Shown here: in pieces, positions 27,875 to 35,739 of the stretch
How positions within the stretch are numbered: position 1 is the stretch's first letter
Layout of the letters: every line of letters begins with the position of its first letter
Origin: Clostridium scatologenes
Lineage (GTDB): Bacteria; Bacillota; Clostridia; Clostridiales; Clostridiaceae
DNA: 64,000 nt
Direction: 5' to 3'
Assembly: GCF_000968375.1 (NCBI RefSeq)
Contig: NZ_CP009933.1
Location: 3,844,001-3,908,000, forward strand
Made by a program: the position numbers and the translations under genes
The notes under the pieces: model-generated
Seen by the model: only the letters and a program-made list of their open reading frames with translations
Told to the model about the DNA's origin: nothing
Databases searched by the model: none

Positions 27875-29239
27875 TTATTTTACATCCAAATTCTTCATAA
27901 TAGCTTTTTCAAATATTTTAAGACCTGCTTCAGTTTGCTCATCAGTCATACAAAGTGGAGCTAGCAATCTTACAACACTTCCCTTATTACCCGCATTTTC
28001 TAATATTAATCCCATTTGAGCTGCATCATGGATTATTGCCTTAACTATTGCTGGATTTGCAGTCTTAGATGCTTTATCAGTTACAAATTCAATACCAACC
28101 ATTGACCCAATACCTCTTACATCTCCAACAACGTCATATTTTTCTTTCCATTGGTTGTATCTTTCAGTTATCTTAGCACCAATATGACGCGCTTTTGATG
28201 GAAAATCTTCTCTTTCCATGATTTCAATAACTTTTAATGCAGCTGCACAGCCAAGTGCATTTCCTCCATAAGTACCACCTATTGTACCTGCTGGTACCTT
28301 ATCAAATATTTCTTTTCTAGCTGTAACGGCACTTATTGGAACGCCTTGCGCTATTGATTTAGCCATCGTTACAATATCTGGTGGACATCCTGCTTCTTCC
28401 CAATATTCTGTAGCAAACATTCTTCCTGATCTAGCAAAACCTGTTTGAACTTCGTCAGCTACAAGTAATATACCTTTTTCATCACATATTTTTCTAACTG
28501 CTTTAACCCATTCAATAGGAGCTGGAACAAATCCACCTTCACCTTGCACTGGCTCAAAAACTATGGCAGCACAGTATTCTGATGGAGTTGCTTCCATAAA
28601 CATGTTTTCAAGTCTAGTTATATAATAATCAATAGCTTCTGCTTCTGTCATTTTCTTTGGAGCTCTATATAAATATGGAAATTCTGCTCTATACACACCA
28701 TCTGGGAAAGGACCTTGAGCAATAGCATAACCTTTTTTAGCTGTCATAGCCATTGTGTAATTTGTTCTTCCATGAAAAGCACCTGAAAAAACTATTATGT
28801 TTGGTCTTCCTGTATAAGCTTTAGCAATCTTTACAGCATTTTCATTAGCTTCTGATCCGCTACAAACAAACATAGTGTTTCTAATATCACCTTTTACTGG
28901 AACAATTTTATTTAATTTTTCTGCAAGTTTAACATATCCTTCATGAGAATAGATATTGAACATTGCATGACAAAATTTTCCTGCTTGCTCTTGTATAGCC
29001 TTAATAACTTCAGGATTACTGTATCCAAGGTTAGTTACACCTACACCACCAACCCAATCAAGGAATACGTTTCCATCTGGATCTTGAAACATTGCACCTT
29101 CTGCTTTAGCCATAACAGCTGGATAACTACAACCAATTGCTTTTGCACATGCAACTGATCTTCTATCTATAATATCTTGTCCTTTAGGTCCTGGAACTGT
29201 TTTAGTAATAATTTTAGGTAATTCATTTCCTAATGTCAT
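27875..29239 (-). CDS. gabT: 4-aminobutyrate aminotransferase
   Basis: Pyridoxal-phosphate class III aminotransferase converting GABA plus 2-oxoglutarate to succinate semialdehyde plus glutamate, the entry of GABA into the 4-hydroxybutyrate route encoded nearby. 454 residues. Visible landmarks: CSGSEANENAVKIAK (phosphate-binding region), FSGAFHGRTNYTMAMT, VFEPVQGEGGF, ADEVQTGFARSG and the lysine in MAKSIAQGVP expected to bind the cofactor, followed by GGTYGGNALGCAAAL. AGGAGG precedes the ATG. It is transcribed from a near-perfect sigma-54 promoter 180 bp upstream, so expression should depend on the adjacent activator. Confidence 0.92.
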   Translation of the reverse strand: MTLGNELPKIITKTVPGPKGQDIIDRRSVACAKAIGCSYPAVMAKAEGAMFQDPDGNVFLDWVGGVGVTNLGYSNPEVIKAIQEQAGKFCHAMFNIYSHEGYVKLAEKLNKIVPVKGDIRNTMFVCSGSEANENAVKIAKAYTGRPNIIVFSGAFHGRTNYTMAMTAKKGYAIAQGPFPDGVYRAEFPYLYRAPKKMTEAEAIDYYITRLENMFMEATPSEYCAAIVFEPVQGEGGFVPAPIEWVKAVRKICDEKGILLVADEVQTGFARSGRMFATEYWEEAGCPPDIVTMAKSIAQGVPISAVTARKEIFDKVPAGTIGGTYGGNALGCAAALKVIEIMEREDFPSKARHIGAKITERYNQWKEKYDVVGDVRGIGSMVGIEFVTDKASKTANPAIVKAIIHDAAQMGLILENAGNKGSVVRLLAPLCMTDEQTEAGLKIFEKAIMKNLDVK

Positions 29240-29416
29240 TTTTTAAATCCTCCTTAAATTTTCATATACTTTTATAATCCAAAAGGAAGTTAATATGAGA
29301 TAAATAAATTCAAAGTTACTATATCAGCCAATGTATATTTATTTTGCAAATACATGCAGCATAATTTTTTATTAAATTTTAAATAATATATTTTGAATGC
29401 ATTCGGAAGTTTATAT

Positions 29417-29434
29417 TAGCAAAACTTATGCCAA
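29417..29434 (-). promoter_or_regulatory. Sigma-54 (-24/-12) promoter of gabT
   Basis: TTGGCATAAGTTTTGCTA on the minus strand matches the -24/-12 consensus with exact GG-N10-GC spacing. The start would fall near 29405, giving a leader of ~165 nt. The activator gene lies just upstream. Confidence 0.8.
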
Positions 29435-29443
29435 AAAATAAAT

Positions 29444-29486
29444 AGGCTGTTACATTAAGAATAAATTCCTTAATGTAACAGTCATA
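29444..29486 (-). terminator. Terminator of sigma-54 activator gene
   Basis: A long stem (GACTGTTACATTAAG / CTTAATGTAACAGTC type) with a short loop is followed by a T-rich tract on the minus strand. It separates the activator gene from the gabT promoter. Confidence 0.7.
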
Positions 29487-29608
29487 TTTTAATAATTATT
29501 ATAAATATGCTTCAATAAATATAATTCAATTTTGAATAGTTTTTCTGTTTATATTTAATCATCAGGCATATTATAAATAATTATTCACTTATAACTCCTG
29601 ATATTCAT

Positions 29609-31279
29609 TTATGAATATTTACGTACATATTTTTTTATTTTTCTTACTGCTGTAGCCTGACTTATTCCTAAAGCTTTTGCAACTGCTACAGTGGTCTTGT
29701 ACTTTTCAAAAGCTTTTACTACGATATCTTTTTCATAGCTATCAAGATCTTCTTGAAGTGTATTTTTTTGTTGACCATTCATTTCTCTATGTGAATTTTT
29801 AATATTCTCTGGTAAAAATTCTTCAGTAATGATATCACCTTCTGAAATCAATAAAGTTCTTTCAATCATATTTTCTAATTCTCTTATGTTTCCAACCCAC
29901 TCATAATTAACTAAATTATTCATTACGCAATAAGATAATTTTTTATTTAAATTGTATTTTTTATTAAATTTTTCCATAAAATACGAAATCAAAGCAGTTA
30001 TATCCTCTTTTCTTCTTCTAAGAGCTGGAATATGGATACTTACCACATTTAATCTATAAAATAAATCCTCTCGAAATTTCCTCTGTTTAATTAAATCTTT
30101 TAAATCTCTATTTGTTGCTGTAATAAGACGAAAATTTACTTTAATAGCTTTCCTTCCTCCAATTCTATTAAATGTTTTATCTTGAATTACTTTAAGAAGT
30201 TTAACCTGTAAATTTAAAGACATTTCAGCAATTTCATCTAAAAAAAGTGTTCCATTTTGAGCTGATTCTATTAGTCCTAATTTTCCTTCTTTTTTTGCTC
30301 CAGTAAACGAACCACCTTCATATCCAAACAATTCTGATTCTAAAAGATTTTCTGGTATAGCACCACAATTCACTTCAATAAAAGGTTCTTTATTTCTTCT
30401 ACTAATATTGTGAATTAACTTAGCAAAATAACTCTTTCCCACACCAGATTCTCCAGTAATAATAACGTTCACATCAAAATCCGCTATCTTAGTAATAAGT
30501 TTAAATATTTCTTGCATCTCTTTGCTCTTTCCAACTACGTTAGGAAAATTTATTTTCTTATTTTCTAAAGATTTTAGATTTTTCATATATATTTCAGCAT
30601 TTTTTTCTAAAGCTCCAATTTGTTTTTTTATTTTATATAAATCTGTAATATCATAAGAAAAACAGACAACTCTAGAAATATTTTGTGTGTTATCTTTAAT
30701 CGGAAGTGCAGTCACTAAAATTTCATGATTTAGTCTATTTTTCTGAAGTATAGTAACTCTTTGTCCAGTTTTTAAAACTTTACAAGTAGCTGAAGGATAA
30801 AATACACCTGACTTTTCCAATTCAAAAACACTTTTACCTAACAATTCCTCACTATTTACATTATAATACTTTTCAAAAAAATAACTGATATTTAAAATAA
30901 TACCTTTTCCATCTGTTGCAATAATATCTATATTATTATTTTTAGTAGATCCTAAGAGCACATTATTGCTCTTGTTTTTTATAGTTTCAACTAGGGCCAT
31001 ACTTATATCTTGTATTATTATAATTTTATATTCAGAAGAATCATTAAATTTTAAACAATAGAAAGAAATTAAATTTTCATTTTCTCCAATTATATAAATA
31101 TCCTTCAAATATTCTTCGAAATCTTTTTTCGAAATATATTTAAGCATATTCTCTAAATTTTTTTTAATAGAAATGTTATTTTTTAATATTTCATATGCTT
31201 TTTTATTAGGTATCATATGCTTTTCTGTAGCCTTATAAAGTATCGCTGGAATAGATATTGATTTTATTAAAGCATTCAA
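29609..31279 (-). CDS. Sigma-54-dependent PAS/AAA+ transcriptional activator
   Basis: Enhancer-binding activator for RNA polymerase with sigma-54. 556 residues: an N-terminal sensory part with a PAS-like domain (about 115-215, DGKGIILNISYFFEKYYNV), a short coiled linker, an AAA+ domain with Walker A GESGVGKS (276-283) and the sigma-54 contact loop GSFTGA (323-328, Ser in place of the usual Ala), Walker B LFLDEIAE, and a C-terminal helix-turn-helix (VAKALGISQATAVRKIKKY). Start is TTG, 7 bases after a G6 run. Its position just upstream of the gabT sigma-54 promoter argues it controls GABA use. Confidence 0.88.
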   Translation of the reverse strand: MNALIKSISIPAILYKATEKHMIPNKKAYEILKNNISIKKNLENMLKYISKKDFEEYLKDIYIIGENENLISFYCLKFNDSSEYKIIIIQDISMALVETIKNKSNNVLLGSTKNNNIDIIATDGKGIILNISYFFEKYYNVNSEELLGKSVFELEKSGVFYPSATCKVLKTGQRVTILQKNRLNHEILVTALPIKDNTQNISRVVCFSYDITDLYKIKKQIGALEKNAEIYMKNLKSLENKKINFPNVVGKSKEMQEIFKLITKIADFDVNVIITGESGVGKSYFAKLIHNISRRNKEPFIEVNCGAIPENLLESELFGYEGGSFTGAKKEGKLGLIESAQNGTLFLDEIAEMSLNLQVKLLKVIQDKTFNRIGGRKAIKVNFRLITATNRDLKDLIKQRKFREDLFYRLNVVSIHIPALRRRKEDITALISYFMEKFNKKYNLNKKLSYCVMNNLVNYEWVGNIRELENMIERTLLISEGDIITEEFLPENIKNSHREMNGQQKNTLQEDLDSYEKDIVVKAFEKYKTTVAVAKALGISQATAVRKIKKYVRKYS

Positions 31280-31940
31280 ATTAAATCCCCCCTATTTTAT
31301 AATATTACTTTTACAGAGGCTAAAATGTAAAGAATGCCTATATGAAAAAAATTTTCTGTTTAAGATATGTTAATTCAACGCTTTTGTCATAGCTAATAAA
31401 AATTAATTTAAATTTAAAAAATATCATAAGAAACATAAAGATTGTTTATTACTATGTTAAATTATTCAACAGAAATTCTATTATCCTTTCTTAAATATTA
31501 ATTTAATTTATTATTAATAAAAAATTAAGTTAATATAAATTTTATTCTTCACAGGCAGGTTTTCTAATAGTTAAAAATTAGTAATTATATTAAAACAAGT
31601 TTTATAAAAAAATAAGGCTTAACAAAAATCGCCTTATTAAATAAATTAATATCCAAATTTTTTAATACAAGTTTCTTTATGAAGAAAAAATTATTTAGAT
31701 TTATAATTATATCTTTTTCTGTAATTATAACTTCCATTACTTTTATCTCCAAGCTCGTATTCCATTATACTTTAATAAAATGTACTAATTAATTTTATAA
31801 AACCAATAAAGAATATTTTTTCTATGAAAATTTATAAAAAATCTATAAAACTTATTATTAATAGTTATATATATACTTCTGAAATATAACTAGTACATTT
31901 TATTAAAAATTAGGCTTTCTAAATAAGCTTAAACACTTCT
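31280..31940. other. Long intergenic region
   Basis: About 660 bp with no convincing gene. It contains a bidirectional terminator-like stem (AATAAGGC/GCCTTATT near 31608-31640) and a separate 15-bp inverted repeat pair at 31773-31905. A 24-codon stretch (MEYELGDKSNGSYN...) near 31700-31770 on the minus strand reads like a protein tail but is too short to call. Confidence 0.5.
31773..31905. repeat. 15-bp inverted repeats enclosing a 133-bp element
   Basis: Perfect 15-bp terminal inverted repeats TAATAAAATGTACTA (31773-31787) and TAGTACATTTTATTA (31891-31905) bound 103 bp of AT-rich, non-coding DNA. This is the shape of a miniature mobile element, but no target duplication is obvious; a long hairpin is an alternative. 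Confidence 0.4.
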
Positions 31941-33293
31941 TTATTTAAAAACATTAACATCGTATTCCTTTTTGTTTCCAAGTAGTATTAGCAAGCATAA
32001 TACAATTCCTACTCCAAGTCCCCATGCTGCTCCTTTTGCTATTATTACAGCTGCCATAATTCCTGCAATTCCAAGGTCATTCATAGTACGTGCTTTTAAT
32101 ACGCCTATTCTAACTGAAACATATCCTTGTATCAACATTGTTAAAGCCATTGCTATATTAAGTATAGGAGTAACAAGAGTAACTATAGGTAAAAGAAAAT
32201 ATCCAGTTAAAGTACCAAATCTGAATGAGCCTGCTCCTCCATTTATAGAATCCATAGCCTTTCTTCCATGTTTATATCTATCACACACAACAACTTGCAT
32301 CGCTGCCCAAAGTGGTCCACACATAGTTATATCAGGCCCTATAATTGACATTAATATATTACGTAATCCAAATATTAGATGAGTTCTATTAGGATTGTAC
32401 TCGATAATTTCATCAGGACGAGATTTTCCTGCATCTTCTAAAAGTGCTTGTGCTTGAATCATTTCACCAAATAGTATTACATATGCCGAAAATACCATAG
32501 GAATAGCACTTATAAACATCTTAAGTGATGGAAAACCTATACTCCAAAATGTCCATTTATTCCAAAGTTCACCATAGGCTGGTTGAGAAATCCCCCATTT
32601 AATATTAGGCACTATAGTTTCACCTACTATAGGTCCTATGATTACTGCCAATATCATAACAGGTAAAATACCTAAATTAGAAATTATCTGAATAACTTTA
32701 TTCTTATTTCTTATACTTTTAAATTGATTTGAAAACAATAAATAAAATCCTAAGCCTATACATATAGTAATAGTCCAAGGATAACTCTCAAATTTTCCAC
32801 CTTTACCAAATACAGTGTTTACAGCCGCTAATCCCGCTCCCATAATAATACCTGCTTGCATAGAAGCTGGAACAAGTGAAATTACCTTTTTACCAAGCCC
32901 AGTAACACCTAAAAAAGCAGCTAATATACCAAGTGACATCTCAAATGCAATCAAAGCTTGTACTCTTTCTGGTCCCATTGGATAAGTGCTAACATATAAC
33001 ATCAAAAGTGGTATCGCTGGTGTGACCCATCCTGGTACAACAGGGTCTCCTAAAAGTACATGAGTACAATATAATATTCCATTAAGTGTTACTATAGCTA
33101 AAGCAACATTAAATGGCATTCCCAAATACTGCTGAAGCATAGGAATTGCTGCAAGACATACCGCACACATTAAAAGTCCTTGAATGTAGTCTGATATTTC
33201 AAACTTGTAATGAACTCCAGGAATACGTATTTTAAATGAACCTGCATGTGTATATGGTTGTTCTTTCCCATCTTCTCTTATTCTTAAAGCCAT
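31941..33293 (-). CDS. Multi-pass membrane transporter, substrate unknown
   Basis: 450-residue membrane protein with roughly 12 hydrophobic segments, no signal peptide, and a polar N-terminal leader (MALRIREDGKEQPYTHAGSF). Parts such as VPASMQAGIIMGAGLAAVN and IMSIIGPDITMCGPLWAAMQ recall the helix organisation of nucleobase/sulphate-type (NCS2/SulP) permeases, but I cannot assign a family securely. It has its own ribosome site (AAGGAG) and lies downstream of a terminator, so it is a separate unit. Its position amid the 4-hydroxybutyrate genes suggests a carboxylate or related substrate; this is inference. Confidence 0.6.
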   Translation of the reverse strand: MALRIREDGKEQPYTHAGSFKIRIPGVHYKFEISDYIQGLLMCAVCLAAIPMLQQYLGMPFNVALAIVTLNGILYCTHVLLGDPVVPGWVTPAIPLLMLYVSTYPMGPERVQALIAFEMSLGILAAFLGVTGLGKKVISLVPASMQAGIIMGAGLAAVNTVFGKGGKFESYPWTITICIGLGFYLLFSNQFKSIRNKNKVIQIISNLGILPVMILAVIIGPIVGETIVPNIKWGISQPAYGELWNKWTFWSIGFPSLKMFISAIPMVFSAYVILFGEMIQAQALLEDAGKSRPDEIIEYNPNRTHLIFGLRNILMSIIGPDITMCGPLWAAMQVVVCDRYKHGRKAMDSINGGAGSFRFGTLTGYFLLPIVTLVTPILNIAMALTMLIQGYVSVRIGVLKARTMNDLGIAGIMAAVIIAKGAAWGLGVGIVLCLLILLGNKKEYDVNVFK

Positions 33294-33375
33294 ATAAAAT
33301 TCTCCTTTACTAATTATTATTTCTTACTAAAATAACTTGTATTGTTTAGTTTTATAAGAAACTATTTACATAAAT

Positions 33376-33418
33376 AAAGGCTAGAATAAATCAATGATAC
33401 TAGCCTTTACTTACATAT
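33376..33418 (-). terminator. Terminator of the abfD/NifU-like unit
   Basis: Stem AAAGGCTAG/CTAGCCTTT with a 20-base loop, about 45 bp past the small Cys-rich gene. Confidence 0.65.
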
Positions 33419-33458
33419 AGATTAAAAAACTTATTAATAAATTTTAAAAATAACATTT

Positions 33459-33722
33459 TTAAAGTTTATATTTTTTTAAAATATTTTTAACCATGTAATA
33501 ATCCTCTTTACATGTTACTAATATTTTTTCAAATTTAAATTTAAGTTCATAGTGATTTGCGCAACAACTTGTACAACCACATAAAACTATAATGATATCA
33601 TAAATTTTATCTAATTCAGCTATTTCAAAATTATAATTGAAATCTTTCTTTAATAAACATAAAAATTCTTTTCTATCATATTTAGAATTACATCCTCCAC
33701 AATACTTAACTCCTATATTCAA
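33459..33722 (-). CDS. Small cysteine-rich protein (CGGC type)
   Basis: 87 residues with two Cys clusters: KYCGGCNSKYDR at the N-terminus and CGCTSCC near residue 50. Such CGGCN-YDR proteins occur near metal- or redox-enzyme genes in anaerobes, but I know no proven role. Start is TTG after GGGTG. It follows the NifU-like gene by 24 bp in the unit led by abfD copy 1, so a helper role in iron-sulphur assembly or redox control of the dehydratase is a reasonable guess. Confidence 0.6.
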   Translation of the reverse strand: MNIGVKYCGGCNSKYDRKEFLCLLKKDFNYNFEIAELDKIYDIIIVLCGCTSCCANHYELKFKFEKILVTCKEDYYMVKNILKKYKL

Positions 33723-33746
33723 GCTATATCACCCTGTATACTTTTT

Positions 33747-34028
33747 TTACTTAGCATTTTTATTTAATATCTTTCTTGCCATATCTAAAGTTTCTTTACT
33801 CAAACTATCTATAAGTTCTACCTTATTAATTTCAGGAATTTCTTCTTTTAGTGAATTTTGCACTATATCTTGAACCGTATATTTTGCTGAAATACATCCA
33901 CTACATTGTCCTAAAAGTCTAACTTTAACTACCCCATCTTTTACTTCTAAAACTTCAATATCTCCATTATGTCCATTCAAATATGGTCTTACTTTTTCAT
34001 CAATTACTTTTAATATTTTCTCGTTCAT
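33747..34028 (-). CDS. NifU C-terminal-domain iron-sulphur scaffold protein
   Basis: 93-residue stand-alone NifU-type domain with the conserved GDIEVLEVKDGVVKVRLLGQCSGC, the CSGC pair being the cluster ligands. These small proteins carry or deliver iron-sulphur clusters. It starts 47 bp after abfD copy 1 with an AAGGTGAT ribosome site. AbfD needs a [4Fe-4S] cluster, so the pairing makes functional sense. Only copy 1 of abfD has this neighbour. Confidence 0.82.
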   Translation of the reverse strand: MNEKILKVIDEKVRPYLNGHNGDIEVLEVKDGVVKVRLLGQCSGCISAKYTVQDIVQNSLKEEIPEINKVELIDSLSKETLDMARKILNKNAK

Positions 34029-34075
34029 AATTGCATCACCTTATTTTAGTTGGGTGTAAAAATACACACCAACTT

Positions 34076-35527
34076 TTATTTTATTCTAGCTATAGCTTTT
34101 GCTAATTCTTTCTTTTTACCTAAGTTTCCTTGTCTAGATATCATTATTCTTTGAGCTTGTGGCGAACCTGCACCATGCATTGATTCAGTTCTATAACCTA
34201 CTGCTGCTGTACCAAGACATAAGTTTTCAAGTAGTCTTAATACCTTCATTCTATCTTCTACTGGTACAGATGCTACTCCTACTAAATATTTTTCTACATA
34301 TTTTCCAACAACAGGACTATGATAATCTTTTTCAGATGGCATAGTAACCATAAGTCCACCTGCTATATCTTCAGCTAATCTTACTATTTCATATGGGAAT
34401 CTTGTTACATTTTGTTTACATACATTAGCTAATAATAAATCTATTTGATAGTTTCCTGCTTTTGTTGGATATCCTTCAGCTGAACATGCAATTCCACAAG
34501 CATATAATGTTTCATTCAAGTGCATCATTTCTATTAACTTGTCCTTTATATGTGATGCCTTTGCAGCTCCATTATAATCAGCAGCAAGTGCAGCAGCTCC
34601 TATTAATACATCACCAACTCCAACTTTACATCCACCATAGCTTTGTCTATGATATCCTGCAAATCTTTCAACTAACATTCCTGCAAATTCAGTTTCACCA
34701 TTTAAGAAAATTCTATCATTTGGTACAAATACATCATCAAATACTGTTAGGGCTTCTACTCCTCCAAATTCTTTGTTACCTACATCTATATCTGTATCTT
34801 TTTCAATTTTTCTAGTATCACATGATTGTCTACCAATTATCATTGTTATTCCTTTTGTATCTGTTGGTATTGAAAATGCTACTGCATAATCCTTATCTTC
34901 TGGTCTCATTGCAATAGTCGGCATTACTAAAACTTCATGTGAATTACATATACCTGTTTGATGTGCCTTTGCTCCTCTTACTACAATACCATCTGGTCTT
35001 CTTTCAACAACTCTTAAATATAAGTCTGGATCAACTTGTTTGCTTGGTGATAAACCTCTATCTCCCTTTGGATCTGTCATAGCTCCATCTACAGTCAAAT
35101 CGTTTTCTTGAACATACTTCAAAAAGTTTTTAAAGTTTTCATGATATTTTGTATTATGTTCCTTATCTATTTCATAAGTAGTACTGAATGTTGCATTAAA
35201 AGCATCCATACCAACACATCTTTGGAAACAGGCTGCTGTTTTTTGTCCACATAATCTTTGCATTTTTACTTTTTTTACTAGATCTCCTGCACTTTGATGT
35301 AGGTGCGTAAATCTATTTATTTTTTCTCCTGTAAGACTTGATTTTGTAGTCATTAAATCTTCATATTCAGGTGATTGCGCTAAATCATAAGTCATTCTTA
35401 CTGAATTAAGTGATGGACGAAGTATTGGATTGTCAACAGGATTATCTATTTTTTCTCCTAGTAAATAAATTTCTAATTTTAACTTCCTTAAACTTTCTAC
35501 ATATTGTTCTCCTGTCATTAAAGCCAT
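34076..35527 (-). CDS. abfD: 4-hydroxybutyryl-CoA dehydratase, copy 1
   Basis: Dehydrates 4-hydroxybutyryl-CoA to crotonyl-CoA (and isomerises vinylacetyl-CoA) using FAD and a [4Fe-4S] cluster. 483 residues. The cluster ligands known in the C. aminobutyricum enzyme (Cys99, Cys103, His292, Cys299) are present one position later because of an extra N-terminal residue: C100, C104 (CFQRCVGMD), H293 and C300 (GYHRQSYGGC). The protein is identical to copy 2. Transcribed from its own copied sigma-54 promoter and followed by the NifU-like and Cys-rich genes. Confidence 0.95.
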   Translation of the reverse strand: MALMTGEQYVESLRKLKLEIYLLGEKIDNPVDNPILRPSLNSVRMTYDLAQSPEYEDLMTTKSSLTGEKINRFTHLHQSAGDLVKKVKMQRLCGQKTAACFQRCVGMDAFNATFSTTYEIDKEHNTKYHENFKNFLKYVQENDLTVDGAMTDPKGDRGLSPSKQVDPDLYLRVVERRPDGIVVRGAKAHQTGICNSHEVLVMPTIAMRPEDKDYAVAFSIPTDTKGITMIIGRQSCDTRKIEKDTDIDVGNKEFGGVEALTVFDDVFVPNDRIFLNGETEFAGMLVERFAGYHRQSYGGCKVGVGDVLIGAAALAADYNGAAKASHIKDKLIEMMHLNETLYACGIACSAEGYPTKAGNYQIDLLLANVCKQNVTRFPYEIVRLAEDIAGGLMVTMPSEKDYHSPVVGKYVEKYLVGVASVPVEDRMKVLRLLENLCLGTAAVGYRTESMHGAGSPQAQRIMISRQGNLGKKKELAKAIARIK

Positions 35528-35584
35528 TTAAAATCATTCCTTTCACATTTTAAAATATATTTTTAATTTTCTTGATTATATACT

Positions 35585-35602
35585 TAGCAATTATAGTGCC
35601 AA
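35585..35602 (-). promoter_or_regulatory. Sigma-54 promoter of abfD copy 1
   Basis: TTGGCACTATAATTGCTA on the minus strand, a near-perfect -24/-12 element (GG-N10-GC). It is inside the duplicated block, so copy 2 has the same promoter. Confidence 0.85.
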
Positions 35603-35683
35603 ATTTTTCACAAATCACAAATAATTTTCATAAAAAATAAAATAAAAACTTGTAATTTAAGCCTTATAGCTATTTTCTAACAT

Positions 35684-35707
35684 ATGTGTAAAATTGCATG
35701 GAAATTT
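35684..35707. promoter_or_regulatory. Candidate activator-binding block upstream of abfD copy 1
   Basis: A 24-bp stretch (ATGTGTAAAATTGCATGG plus AAATTT) matches 21 of 24 bases at 44328-44351 upstream of abfD copy 2, although it lies outside the duplicated block. It is 85-110 bp upstream of the -24 element, a usual distance for an enhancer site of a sigma-54 activator. Confidence 0.45.
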
Positions 35708-35739
35708 ACTTTTACAATTTTTATCTTTATGCTTATTTA

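Larger units (their letters stand above)
34053..35647. repeat. Duplicated abfD block, copy 1
   Basis: About 1,595 bp matched at 42423-44017 (constant offset 8,370). The two proteins are identical and every stretch of DNA I compared is identical. It runs from GGTGTAAAAATACACACC after the stop to beyond the sigma-54 promoter. Flanking bases diverge at once on both sides. Confidence 0.9.

Noticed and set aside
29370..29405. A possible second sigma-54-like element near 29350 and the GAATGCATTC palindrome
   Set aside because: Spacing between GG and GC is wrong for the first; the palindrome lies downstream of the good promoter and is only 10 bp.
29620..29625. A further TACGTA, as in AraR boxes
   Set aside because: It lies in the last codons (KKYVRKYS) of the sigma-54 activator gene and has a coding explanation.
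31585..31770. Small minus-strand reading frame of ~50 codons with a GGAG-like site in the 660-bp gap
   Set aside because: It runs through a terminator-like stem and has an ordinary AT-rich composition; no family resemblance. A 24-codon tail in another frame is too short to call.
33294..33460. Sigma-54 promoters upstream of the transporter, the EamA-type gene and cat1
   Set aside because: I scanned for GC-N10-CC on the plus strand in these gaps and found none.
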